Shown one piece after another: positions 18,729 to 27,574 of a stretch of DNA of 64,000 bases. Position 1 is the stretch's first letter. Each line of letters opens with the position of its first letter. The stretch lies in the NCBI GenBank assembly GCA_016219175.1, contig JACRCD010000076.1:1-64000 (forward strand). The letters are read 5' to 3'. The stretch is from Deltaproteobacteria bacterium. Lineage in GTDB: Bacteria > Desulfobacterota > Desulfobulbia > Desulfobulbales > SURF-16. The position numbers and the translations under genes are program-made. The notes below the pieces were generated by a model. The model did no database searches, was not told the DNA's origin, and saw nothing but the letters and a program-made list of their open reading frames with translations.

Positions 18729-19122
18729 AAACAACAATACGTCAGGCAACAGGCGGGATTACCGGCCGATGATTCTGCTTGTTGCCGGTTTGCTGGTAGG
18801 TTTCTCCGCCTTTGTTGACCAGGCAATGCAGATCCGCAAAACAGATCCGCAAACATCTTCCCTGCCGATGCCGAGGGCGGAATTTTTATTGCCCGGCACT
18901 CTTAGCGACGAAATGAGGCCTTTTGTCTTTCTGCCGGTGCGGATTAACAGTGCCGACGGCAGGCTGCTTGAGACAATTCCCGGTATCGGACCGGCGCTGG
19001 CGGAACGGATTATTGCCTTACGCACGGCGCGCAAGGGGTTTCATGATCTAACCGAGCTGCTTGAGGTGGAAGGCATCGGTCCGCGGAAATTCGCCGGCCT
19101 GCAAGGCTTCTGCTCCTTGTAA
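18712..19122 (+). CDS. ComEA-like helix-hairpin-helix protein
   Basis: This 136-residue protein has an N-terminal basic segment and one membrane helix (about 21-40). The C-terminal ComEA-type tandem helix-hairpin-helix DNA-binding domain runs from about 80 to 136 and contains ETIPGIGPALAERII and VEGIGPRKFAGLQ. Such domains bind double-stranded DNA, for example in DNA uptake. No other competence genes are nearby, so the role is open. The start overlaps the cimA 3' end by 17 bp, which suggests co-transcription. Confidence 0.82.
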   Translation: MKEKSKNNNTSGNRRDYRPMILLVAGLLVGFSAFVDQAMQIRKTDPQTSSLPMPRAEFLLPGTLSDEMRPFVFLPVRINSADGRLLETIPGIGPALAERIIALRTARKGFHDLTELLEVEGIGPRKFAGLQGFCSL

Positions 19123-19133
19123 AAATTTTTCTT

Positions 19134-19781
19134 TCAACCGATTCCGGCCACAAAGGCGGACATATCCTTTCGTATCTTTTTATAGCGTTCAACGCTTAAA
19201 CCGGCGCCCAGCGCCACAATTCTGGCCATGTCACTGGTCAGGAAGTCCCCGGGCCCATGGGCGTCCGCATTGATCGCAAGCTTTGCCCCACAAGCCTCAG
19301 CCACTCTGGCTACATGGCCATTGGTCAGGGAATGGCCCCTGCGGCCCGACAATTCCAACATGATCCCTTTTTCAGCGGCCAGCCGGGCATCTTCCACTGT
19401 GATTAAGCCGGGATGAGCCAGCAAATCGACTCCTGCTTCCAGGGCGGCTCTATTGGTTCCGGTTTTCACCGGTTCCACAACAGTTTCACCATGGCCCACC
19501 ACGATCTGAGCGCCAAGCTCTCTGGCATAACGCGTTAATTCAGCCATCAATTGAGGAGGAACATGGGTCAGTTCAACGCCGGCCAGCAGCCTGGTAGAAG
19601 AAAAGGGATTCATGTCCCGCGCCGCTTTGAGGATCCTCGGCAGGATGAAATCAATATTGGATGAATCGGCATGATCGGTTATGGCGATCGCCTCATAACC
19701 GAGAACCTCGACTCTGCGCAGATGTTCAGCCGGGACAAGTTCGCCGTCACTGAAAAAACAATGGGTATGAAGATCAATCAT
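19134..19781 (-). CDS. PHP-domain metal-dependent phosphoesterase
   Basis: This 215-residue protein has the polymerase-and-histidinol-phosphatase fold: MIDLHTHCFFSDGEL (HxH) at the start, ITDHAD at about 35, VGHGETV and LAHPGLIT in the middle, and NADAHGPGDFL near residue 170. These His and Asp residues make a metal site. The family includes histidinol phosphatases and phosphoesterases of unknown substrate; the substrate cannot be deduced here. It lies 69 bp after miaB on the same strand and is convergent with the ComEA-like gene. Confidence 0.85.
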   Translation of the reverse strand: MIDLHTHCFFSDGELVPAEHLRRVEVLGYEAIAITDHADSSNIDFILPRILKAARDMNPFSSTRLLAGVELTHVPPQLMAELTRYARELGAQIVVGHGETVVEPVKTGTNRAALEAGVDLLAHPGLITVEDARLAAEKGIMLELSGRRGHSLTNGHVARVAEACGAKLAINADAHGPGDFLTSDMARIVALGAGLSVERYKKIRKDMSAFVAGIG

Positions 19782-19850
19782 AATATCTCCGTGGCCCGCA
19801 CAGGGCTTTGCTAAGCAGGGTGTGAATTGAGTAAAAAAGAATTTATTTAA

Positions 19851-21182
19851 TCAGAGCAATTCCCCGCGTAATGAGTGTAAACAGGCTTCCCGGATGATCA
19901 CCTGGACGAGATTCCCCGGCGCCAGGACGTCGGGGCTCTGAAAATTAACAATATGATTCGTGCCGCTTCGCCCGGACCACTGCCCGTCAGCCGCCTTGCT
20001 TTCCCCTTCAACCATGAGCTCCAGCCGCTGGCCGATATATTCTCTGTTTCTCTCCAGGGTAATGCTGCTCAGACGTTCCTGCAGCTCAGCCAACCGCTCC
20101 TCTTTTTCCTCCCGGCTTACTGTTTCCGCCATCTGGCATGATTTAGCCGGCGGCCTGCTTGAATACTTGAATGAAAAGGCGGCGTGGTAACGAACTTTTT
20201 CAATGAGATCCATGGTGGCTTGAAAATCGGCTCGTGACTCGCCGGGGAAACCGACAATAATGTCCGTGGTCAAGGCTAGTTGCGGATAATAGCTGCGCAG
20301 TTTTTCAACCTTTTCCAAATAAAGTTCAATGGTATACCTGCGGTTCATGCTTTTTAAAATCGCATTTGACCCGGATTGCACAGGGAGATGAAAATGGGGG
20401 CAAAGTTTTTTTAAATCCGTGAAACACTGCATCAGCTCTTCTGAAAGATCCTTTGGGTTGGAAGTGGTGAAACGCAGCCTTTCAACCCCTTTGATTTCAG
20501 AAACCCGCCGAAGCAGAGAAGCAAAGCTGGTGCGGTTCCCCTCGGGTTGATCATTGCCGTATGAATTGACATTCTGTCCCAGCAAGGTCACTTCCTTAAC
20601 GCCTCCGGCAGCCAAATGATTGATTTCAGAAAGAATATCCTCTGCTTTCCGGCTGATTTCCCGTCCTCGGGTAAAGGGCACAATACAGTAAGTGCAGAAA
20701 TTATTACAACCCTGCATGATCGTCACAAAGCGTTTGTGGGGCTGCCCTTGTTGCAGGGAGGGCAAAAATGGCGGAATCATGAAGGACTTGGCCTGATCGG
20801 TGGCGACAATGCCTTTTTGCTGCTGTTCCGCCCTTCGGAAGAGCTCCGGCAACTGATAAATATTCCGCGGGCCAACGACAAGATCCACGTGCGGCATGCG
20901 GGACAGCATCTTTTCCCCTTCCTGCTGGGCCACACAGCCGGTGGCGGCAATAATGAGCCCGGGATTTTCCTTTTTTTTCTTCCGCAAGGCTCCGAGCAGG
21001 CTGTAGGCCTTCTGCTCTGCCTTATCACGGATACTGCAGGTGTTGACGATGATGGCATCGGCCGAGCTGATGACATCAGTGGTTTCATATGCCGTGGCAA
21101 GAAGCTGGCGCATGATTTCCGAATCACGGTCGTTCATCTGACAACCGAAGGTTTCTATATAGAGTAATTTTTTTTCGTTCAT
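19851..21182 (-). CDS. miaB: tRNA-2-methylthio-N6-dimethylallyladenosine synthase MiaB
   Basis: This radical SAM methylthiotransferase acts at A37 of tRNAs reading UNN codons. The 443 residues show the N-terminal UPF0004 domain with cysteines in TFGCQMNDRD, VNTCSIRDKA and ATGCVAQQEG. The radical SAM CX3CX2C motif is in GCNNFCTYCIVPFTRG, and a C-terminal TRAM domain spans about 375-440. Its start overlaps the stop of the TolC-like gene by 4 bp (ATGA). The partner miaA lies 5 kb upstream on the same strand. Confidence 0.97.
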   Translation of the reverse strand: MNEKKLLYIETFGCQMNDRDSEIMRQLLATAYETTDVISSADAIIVNTCSIRDKAEQKAYSLLGALRKKKKENPGLIIAATGCVAQQEGEKMLSRMPHVDLVVGPRNIYQLPELFRRAEQQQKGIVATDQAKSFMIPPFLPSLQQGQPHKRFVTIMQGCNNFCTYCIVPFTRGREISRKAEDILSEINHLAAGGVKEVTLLGQNVNSYGNDQPEGNRTSFASLLRRVSEIKGVERLRFTTSNPKDLSEELMQCFTDLKKLCPHFHLPVQSGSNAILKSMNRRYTIELYLEKVEKLRSYYPQLALTTDIIVGFPGESRADFQATMDLIEKVRYHAAFSFKYSSRPPAKSCQMAETVSREEKEERLAELQERLSSITLERNREYIGQRLELMVEGESKAADGQWSGRSGTNHIVNFQSPDVLAPGNLVQVIIREACLHSLRGELL

Positions 21183-22477
21183 TTTACGTAAAGTTGCCCA
21201 AAGAGTCCTTTTGATTTGTCTATTGCCGCCAGGGCGAGCTGGTAACCGTACAGGGCGTCATAATAATTCGTCATGGCTTGGGACAAGAGAGTCTGGGCAT
21301 CAAGTACATCCGTTGAGGTTGTAAGCTGCGCCTGATACTGGGCCTGATTGATCCGGAAATTTTCCTTGGCGTGCTCAATGGCCTTTTCCGAAACCTTTAT
21401 CCTTTTGGCGGCTTGTTCGAGACGGAGAAAAGAATTTCTGGCATCCAGCGTGACTTCATTGACCGTTTTCGCGACGGATTTTTGTACCCTCCGCAGGTTC
21501 TTGCCGGCCGCCAGCACATCATCGCTGTCTTTCCGCCAGGTCCAGAGTTTCCAACTGGCTACAGCCATTATGGTTTTCATCTCCCGGGGCGCCCCTGGTT
21601 CATGAGAAAGGCCCAGATCATCTCCCAGCCAATCATAGGAGGCTGAAAGAGTGACGGCAGGGAGGTAAGGGGCCTTGGCCAGGACAATATCATTCTCGGC
21701 GATCCGTACAGACATTTCCGCCTGGGCTATTTCGGCGCGACTTTCTCTGGCCTTTGCTATAACCTCATCCCAGTTAATGTTCTGTATTGCATATTCAGTG
21801 CTGTCCTCAATGGCAAATAACGTATCAACCGCACGTTCCATCAACACGTTCAGGCGAGAACGGGACAAAGCGGTTGAATTTTCCGCATCAACCATATCCT
21901 GTTCGCCCTGGGCCAATTCCACCTCACTCTGCAACATGTCATTTTTAGGGATCAGCCCCGCATCATAAAATGCCTTGGCATCCTTAAGGTGGGACTGCAG
22001 GCGCAAAACAGACTGTTGCGCTTCCTCTTCCAGTTTTACAGCGCGAAGAAGCTCGTAATAACGGCCATATATCTCAAAAACCAGATTGTTGACGAGCTGC
22101 TCCAAGGCCAACCTGGAAGTGCCAAGAGAGAGTTCGGCCTGCTTAACGGATGTAACGAGAGCCTTGCCTTTATAAAGAGGCTGTTCAGCTTTGAAGCCAT
22201 AGGTGAAGAGGTCTGCCGGAGAAAAAAATTGATCCGGTTGATGCGCATAACTATACTGGGCCGACAGGGTAGGGTAGAGATCTTTTTGGGAACTTTGCAG
22301 GGCGGCTTCCTTACTTTCAATATCAGCCTTGGCCATGGCAAGATCAGGATTGTTGGCCAAGATGATCTCAATACATTCGTTTAAACTCAAGGGCAGGGAA
22401 GCATCACCCTCAGCCGTAAAAGCTCCGCTTGGAATGAGTAAGCAAAACAAACATAAAATCAAAATGATACGTTTCAT
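21179..22477 (-). CDS. TolC-family outer-membrane efflux protein
   Basis: This 432-residue outer-membrane channel component has an N-terminal signal peptide (MKRIILILCLFCLLIPSG) followed by two TolC/OEP repeats. Long helices rich in Glu, Ala and Gln are visible, such as NDMLQSEVELAQGEQDMVDAEN-like and QAKYQAQLTTSTDVLDAQTLL-like segments. It should pair with a periplasmic adaptor and inner-membrane pump, but none is adjacent. The 4-bp overlap with miaB and the 15-bp gap after the DUF4911-like gene place it within a purB-to-miaB operon. Confidence 0.9.
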   Translation of the reverse strand: MKRIILILCLFCLLIPSGAFTAEGDASLPLSLNECIEIILANNPDLAMAKADIESKEAALQSSQKDLYPTLSAQYSYAHQPDQFFSPADLFTYGFKAEQPLYKGKALVTSVKQAELSLGTSRLALEQLVNNLVFEIYGRYYELLRAVKLEEEAQQSVLRLQSHLKDAKAFYDAGLIPKNDMLQSEVELAQGEQDMVDAENSTALSRSRLNVLMERAVDTLFAIEDSTEYAIQNINWDEVIAKARESRAEIAQAEMSVRIAENDIVLAKAPYLPAVTLSASYDWLGDDLGLSHEPGAPREMKTIMAVASWKLWTWRKDSDDVLAAGKNLRRVQKSVAKTVNEVTLDARNSFLRLEQAAKRIKVSEKAIEHAKENFRINQAQYQAQLTTSTDVLDAQTLLSQAMTNYYDALYGYQLALAAIDKSKGLFGQLYVK

Positions 22478-22492
22478 AGCTTAAAATCAAAA

Positions 22493-22711
22493 TTAGCTTT
22501 TTGGTGAAATACTTTCGACCAGATCGGCAAGCAGTTCAAAAAGAACCCTTTGCGATTCCATGGGGTATCGGAGCAGGACAAGGCCAGTCCGTACATCAAC
22601 GGTAGACAGGGTCGCCATGCCGTCATATCCTTCCAGAAGAAACTTGAAAAAATAAATCCGCCGGGCATTGATCCTCAGATAGAGTTTATGCGTTTCAAAC
22701 GGATCTTTCAT
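22493..22711 (-). CDS. small conserved protein, DUF4911-like
   Basis: This 72-residue protein, of the KLYLRINARRIYFFKFLLEG type, ends with a helical stretch (VLFELLADLVES). I believe it belongs to the DUF4911 family known from Desulfobacterota, but this was not searched. Family members have no assigned function. It overlaps the purB stop by 4 bp (ATGA) and lies 15 bp before the TolC-like gene, which supports it being real and translationally coupled to purB. Confidence 0.7.
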   Translation of the reverse strand: MKDPFETHKLYLRINARRIYFFKFLLEGYDGMATLSTVDVRTGLVLLRYPMESQRVLFELLADLVESISPKS

Positions 22712-24156
22712 ACTTTGAGTTCTGCGTCCATCTCACCGGTCAACAAGCTGGAATATGCGGATAGGCGCGGCTCGACAACCTCAGTAAGATATTCCTCGGT
22801 CTGGGCCTCCGCCCGGCCTGAAAATTCCCGACCGGTGCCCACCATGGCCTGTAGTTCCTCTGCGCTAAAGGGAATGCGGGGATTAGCGCCAAGACGGGAG
22901 AGTAGATCATTGTCCCGTCCTTCCTCTTTCACGACTTTACCTGCTTCAAGAGAATGCAGCTTGATAATTTCGTGCATTTCCTGTCGGCTTTCTCCTTTTT
23001 CAACACAGGCCATCAGGATTTTTTCCGTAGCCATGAAAGGCAGCTCCATCCTCATGTGACGTTCAATTTGTTTCGGAAAAACAACCATTCCGCTCGTAAT
23101 ATTAAGATACAACTTTAATATGGCATCCGTCAGGAGAAAGGCCTGGGGTATGTCCATGCGCCGAATGGCTGAGTCATCAAGAGTACGTTCAAACCACTGA
23201 TTGGCAAAAGTCGCGGCAAAATTCGCCGGCAACCCCATGAGTTTGCGGGCAAGCCCGGTCATCCGCTCACTGCGCATGGGGTTGCGCTTGTAGGCCATGG
23301 CTGAACTGCCCACCTGATTTTTGGCAAATGGTTCCTCTTGAACCTTGAGGTTGGAAAGCAGGCGAAGGTCAACGGCAAATTTATGGGCGGAAGCGCCGAT
23401 CCCGGCAAGCGTTTCGGCGGTTTTCATGTCAAGTTTACGGGTATAGGTCTGGCCGGTTACGGCAAAAACATCGGTGAAACCCAACTTTTTCGCGACCAGC
23501 AGGTCAAGCCGCCTGACTTTTTCGTGGTCATCCTTAAACAACTCCATGAAGGTTGCCTGGGTTCCGACCGTGCCTTTCACCCCTCGAGCCTTGAATTGCT
23601 TTTCCAGATTTTCAAGATAATCAAGATCCATGAGCAGGTCCTGAATATACAAAGTATGGCGCTTGCCAACGGTAGTCGGCTGGGCTGGCTGATAATGCGT
23701 GTAGCCAAGCGTGGCGAGATTTTTATGCTTCCGGCAGAATGCAACGAGATTGGCTATGACATTGACCAATGCTTTTTTTATCAAAGCCAACGCCTTACGC
23801 TGCAGGATAAGGTCTGTGTTGCAGCCGACAAACTGAGAGGTCGCGCCGAGATGTATGATCGGCTCGGCGACGGGGCATTGTTTGCCGTATGCATAAACGT
23901 GCGCCATGACGTCATGACGTATTTCTTTTTCCTTCTGGGCCGCAACATCAAAATTGATGCATTTTTCAAACCGTTTTAATTCGTCAATCATTTCACGGGT
24001 GACAATCTCGTCCAAACCCAGTTCATGCTGGCCCTCCGCCAGGGCGATCCAACAACGTCTCCACGTTTCGAACTTAGTTTGCTCTGAAAAAATTTTCTGC
24101 ATTTCAGCGCTGGTGTACCGGCTGACGAGTGGTTCCTGATAAAATTCTCTGCTCAT
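22708..24156 (-). CDS. purB: adenylosuccinate lyase
   Basis: It splits SAICAR to AICAR and adenylosuccinate to AMP in purine synthesis. The 482 residues carry the fumarase/aspartase signature SSAMAYKRNPMRSERM (about 290-305), the catalytic region GYTHYQPAQPTTVGKR and the N-terminal MSREFYQEPLVSRYTSAEM. Length is typical for the longer PurB type. It heads a minus-strand run purB, DUF4911-like, TolC-like, miaB, with overlaps of 4 bp at two junctions. Confidence 0.96.
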   Translation of the reverse strand: MSREFYQEPLVSRYTSAEMQKIFSEQTKFETWRRCWIALAEGQHELGLDEIVTREMIDELKRFEKCINFDVAAQKEKEIRHDVMAHVYAYGKQCPVAEPIIHLGATSQFVGCNTDLILQRKALALIKKALVNVIANLVAFCRKHKNLATLGYTHYQPAQPTTVGKRHTLYIQDLLMDLDYLENLEKQFKARGVKGTVGTQATFMELFKDDHEKVRRLDLLVAKKLGFTDVFAVTGQTYTRKLDMKTAETLAGIGASAHKFAVDLRLLSNLKVQEEPFAKNQVGSSAMAYKRNPMRSERMTGLARKLMGLPANFAATFANQWFERTLDDSAIRRMDIPQAFLLTDAILKLYLNITSGMVVFPKQIERHMRMELPFMATEKILMACVEKGESRQEMHEIIKLHSLEAGKVVKEEGRDNDLLSRLGANPRIPFSAEELQAMVGTGREFSGRAEAQTEEYLTEVVEPRLSAYSSLLTGEMDAELKV

Positions 24157-24360
24157 TATTCAACAATCTCCGTAATGAAGTTCACGAGGGGAAGTTATAT
24201 TTAGCACTCTAGCGGTAAAAAGAAAACATATATTGGCAATGTCGCATAATGTATATTATGTATAGTTTTATTAATAATAAAGAAATCAAGCAATTAGAGT
24301 GGAGATAAGCCTCCTGCTTCGGCTATTGACTGAGGGGGTTTTTTAAAAAAAGGAAGAGCA

Positions 24361-26163
24361 TCAAAAAGATAGCCCCGCGATATCATGAGGTTCGGCGTAT
24401 TCAATCAGCAGTTGGATATTTTTCTGACCCCGGAAATTATTCAGCTTCAACTTAAAGGCGCATCGTATTGTATTTCCGCCTGTAATTGATGGTTTGTCTC
24501 CAGGAGCATGAACAGCGTTAAACCAGATGGCTTGAAATTCCCGCCCTTGATTCCGGAGCTTAAGGGAAAGATGAACAGGTTCTTCCGCGCCAACCATCCG
24601 GCTTTGTGTAACATTAAAAATTCCCTCAAAGGCTGGTTCGTCAAAATCCCGGCCAAACGGTTCCAGCTTTTGCAGTTCCGCCAGAGTGCCAAAATTGAGC
24701 CTGTCGGCTTCAATATATCCGTCAGTCAACACCACCGGTTTCATATCCTGATTGTAGAGCTCTTCACAGACAATATCTTCAAAGGACGCGCGGAAAAGTT
24801 CAAGTTTTTCCTTCTTTATCTTTAAACCCGCGGCGCCCTTATGACCGCCAAAGGAAAGGAAAAGTTCAGGATTTTGTTCGTGCATTTTCCGCAGAACCTG
24901 AAAGAGGTGCACTCCAGGAATTGTCCTGGCTGAGCCTGACAATATCTCGCCCTCGCCAAAAGGACTTAACACCACGGCGGGCCTGCCGTAGGAATCAACA
25001 AGTCTTGCGGCGACAATGCCCTGGACGCCAGCGTGGAAATCACCGCCGGACACAACAAGAGATTTTTTGTGTTGTTTTATCTGTATCTCAGCTTTTTTAC
25101 GAGCTTTTTTGACCATGTCACGTTCAGTCAATTTTCTTTCTTCATTGTTTCTTTCGAGTTTTTGCAGTTGCCTCTCCGCCTCTTCCCTGCTTTCCGCCAG
25201 GAAAAAATTGAGAGCGGCATATGGGTCAGCCATTCTGCTTCTGGCATTGATCCGGGGCGCGACCTGAAAAGCGAGATCTTCCGCGGTAAAAGGAAATTTT
25301 TCACTTTTGCCCAGCGCAACTCCCAACACAAGCCAGGCTGGCAGACGCATTTGATTGATGATTCGCAGCCCGGAATTGACAACCGCCCTGTTGGTCGGAC
25401 TGACAAAGGTAACGGCATCGGCAACCGTGCTGAGTCCGACAAAATCCAGCAAGCCGCTTAATTTTTCCGAGTCCGGCGCGATGAACCCGCATTCGGCCAG
25501 ACGGTTTCTCACCATGCACAGCAAAAGCCAGCTGACCATGCATCCCGAAATGAATTTGTCCGGGTAATGACAGTCGTTCCGGAGCGGGTTAATGGTTGCC
25601 ATGGCTGATTGGGGAATGCCGGCCTCCGGAATCGCATGGTGATCAGTGACAATGACATCAATGCCGGCCTCCCTCAGCCTCCTGATCTGCTTTTCATCTG
25701 AAGAACCGCAGTCCGCGGTGACGACAAGATCGGGTTTCTCCGGCAAGGCGAGAATCTTGTCAACGAGTTTTGCGCTGATCCCGTACCCGTCATGCATCCT
25801 GTGACCGATAAGGCTGATCAGCCTGTCGCCGGGAACCCCAAACTGCCGCAATGCCTTATAAACAACAACATGGGAACAAATGCCATCCACGTCGTAGTCC
25901 GTCAGGACACCGATTTTTTTCCCGCTGCGGATGGCTTCGACAATGAGCTCAGCGCCTCGCAAGCAGTCTTTAAGGAGCTCGGGATGATGCAGGTTTTTCA
26001 AGGCAGGAAACAAAAGACTTTCTAAATCGGCACAGCCATCTTGTCCCGAGGCCCTGCCGGCGATAATGCGGGCCTGCAGTGGTGAAAAGCCGAATTTCAG
26101 GGAGGCCTCGAAAACCTGCCGGTCCTGCGTTCGCTGTCTGAATTGTTTAGGGAATAAAGTCAT
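24361..26163 (-). CDS. recJ: single-stranded-DNA-specific exonuclease RecJ
   Basis: This 5'-3' single-strand exonuclease acts in recombination and mismatch repair. The 600-residue protein has the DHH-family motifs: VLTDYDVDGICS (about 82-93), VTADCGSSD, and VTDHHAIPE (motif III). The DHHA1 domain carries FGGHKGAAGLKI-like residues near 440, and a C-terminal OB-like domain follows. Length matches the family. It lies about 200 bp upstream of purB and 43 bp downstream of miaA on the same strand. Confidence 0.96.
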   Translation of the reverse strand: MTLFPKQFRQRTQDRQVFEASLKFGFSPLQARIIAGRASGQDGCADLESLLFPALKNLHHPELLKDCLRGAELIVEAIRSGKKIGVLTDYDVDGICSHVVVYKALRQFGVPGDRLISLIGHRMHDGYGISAKLVDKILALPEKPDLVVTADCGSSDEKQIRRLREAGIDVIVTDHHAIPEAGIPQSAMATINPLRNDCHYPDKFISGCMVSWLLLCMVRNRLAECGFIAPDSEKLSGLLDFVGLSTVADAVTFVSPTNRAVVNSGLRIINQMRLPAWLVLGVALGKSEKFPFTAEDLAFQVAPRINARSRMADPYAALNFFLAESREEAERQLQKLERNNEERKLTERDMVKKARKKAEIQIKQHKKSLVVSGGDFHAGVQGIVAARLVDSYGRPAVVLSPFGEGEILSGSARTIPGVHLFQVLRKMHEQNPELFLSFGGHKGAAGLKIKKEKLELFRASFEDIVCEELYNQDMKPVVLTDGYIEADRLNFGTLAELQKLEPFGRDFDEPAFEGIFNVTQSRMVGAEEPVHLSLKLRNQGREFQAIWFNAVHAPGDKPSITGGNTIRCAFKLKLNNFRGQKNIQLLIEYAEPHDIAGLSF

Positions 26164-26206
26164 GATTATTAATGTGTCGGAAGCGCTTTATTGATGTTAA
26201 TGTAAT

Positions 26207-27142
26207 TTATAATTTATTTTTCACAAATGACCTGATCCGCGATATTTCATCAGGCTTAAACCAGACGAAATCCCTGTCCCGGCCAAACCAGGTCAACTGT
26301 CTTTTGGCGTAACGCCGGGTGTCCCGGGCAAGATAGTCAAGGGTCTCATCCCACTGCCACACCTTGTCAATGTAATTGACCATGTGCTTGTAGCCTATGG
26401 CCTGCATGGAATTGAGATCCCGGGTGTAACCCCTGGCAAGCAGTTTTTCAACCTCCGCAAGAAGGCCCTGCTCCACCATGGTCGTAACCCGTTTATTAAT
26501 CCTTGCATAAAGAACATCCCTGGCGCAGTTCAGACCGATCTTTATCACCTCAAAGGCCCCCCTCTGTTCGGCGGCCAAGTCATTTTGCTGCTGGAGATGG
26601 CGGCTCCAGGTCATGCCTGTTGCCTGCCATATCTCCATGGCCCGGGTCAGACGCTGGGTGTCGTGGGGATGGATTCTGGCCGCGCTTTCCGGGTCAATTC
26701 CGGCCAGTGCCCGGTGGAGATATTCGCTCCCCTTCGTCCGCAAGATATCCAGGACATTCTCCCTGATTTCACCCGGGACCTCGGGCAAGGTAAAGATCCC
26801 CCGCAGCAATCCCTTCAGGTACAGACCCGTGCCGCCCACCAGCATCGGCAGATGATTGCCGCCGGTTATCCTGTTCATGGCGTCTCCGGCGTCCGCGGCA
26901 AAACGGGCGACATTATACTGCTCCGCCGGGTCAACAAAATCGATCAGGTGATGGATAATGCGTTGCCGCTCGGCCAGAGACGGCTTTGCCGTGCCGATAT
27001 CCATGTACTTATAGATCTGCATGGAGTCCATGGAGATAATCTCGCAGCGGAATTCCTCGGCCATGGCCAGGGATAGATCCGTTTTGCCAATGGCGGTTGG
27101 GCCCGCCAGCACAATAATCTTTTTTTTATCAGGAGATGGCAT
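26207..27142 (-). CDS. miaA: tRNA dimethylallyltransferase MiaA
   Basis: It transfers a dimethylallyl group to A37 of tRNAs, giving the substrate for MiaB. P-loop LAGPTAIGKTDLSLAM lies near the N-terminus, followed by SMDSMQIYKYMDIGTAKP and LVGGTGLYLKGLL. The C-terminus has QAIGYKHMVNYI and RRYAKRQLTWFG. The frame stays open to 27268, but those extra 42 residues are encoded by the short repeat element upstream. The ATG at 27142, preceded by the element, gives the normal length of 311 residues. The insertion ends only a few bases before the start, so the gene's original 5' region may have been displaced. Confidence 0.95.
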   Translation of the reverse strand: MPSPDKKKIIVLAGPTAIGKTDLSLAMAEEFRCEIISMDSMQIYKYMDIGTAKPSLAERQRIIHHLIDFVDPAEQYNVARFAADAGDAMNRITGGNHLPMLVGGTGLYLKGLLRGIFTLPEVPGEIRENVLDILRTKGSEYLHRALAGIDPESAARIHPHDTQRLTRAMEIWQATGMTWSRHLQQQNDLAAEQRGAFEVIKIGLNCARDVLYARINKRVTTMVEQGLLAEVEKLLARGYTRDLNSMQAIGYKHMVNYIDKVWQWDETLDYLARDTRRYAKRQLTWFGRDRDFVWFKPDEISRIRSFVKNKL

Positions 27143-27411
27143 ATTCTTGATGAACTCGTAAAAAGTCGGCGACAAAGCCCGGATGGCTAACCAGCATGGC
27201 TGGACCAGGCTGGCCAGCCACAACGAACCATGAAAGTCCGGCGCTCCGGCATGGTCGGTTTCGAGCACCGTCGACTTTCATATAAAGTAACAAAATTCGA
27301 CATACAAGGCGTAGTGTATTTTTGAGAGTGAGGCTATACATGTGGTATGCCGAACGAACAAAAATGCGCTACAACGCAGTAGATCGGATTTTTTACGACG
27401 CCATCATTCTT
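27143..27411 (+). mobile_element. MITE-like element copy 1, with nested 96-bp insertion
   Basis: The element spans 27149-27405 and is flanked by perfect 6-bp direct repeats ATTCTT (27143-27148 and 27406-27411). Its ends are GATGAACTCGTAAAAA and the inverted TTTTTACGACGCCATC. Without an insertion at about 27191-27286 it would be 161 bp, like the other three copies. The insertion contains arms TGAAAGTC and GACTTTCA and the 12-bp palindrome GGCTGGCCAGCC. It sits directly before the miaA start codon. Confidence 0.85.
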
Positions 27412-27574
27412 TAATCATTGCAGTAAGTAGATGACAGAGTCCCTTATTTACACTATATTTGCTCTTTTTTCAGCCGGTGTTCCGGTTTTATTTATGCCAA
27501 ACACAATTTATTGCCTATTTTTTCCCGCATCCTTTTTTTTGAAGCACCATTAAAGCGGCTAAGGAGATCACATC

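Noticed and set aside
27143-27268. 42-residue N-terminal extension of MiaA
   Set aside because: The extension is the translation of the MITE-like repeat, and similar residue strings appear at other copies; the P-loop starts at normal distance from the ATG at 27142.
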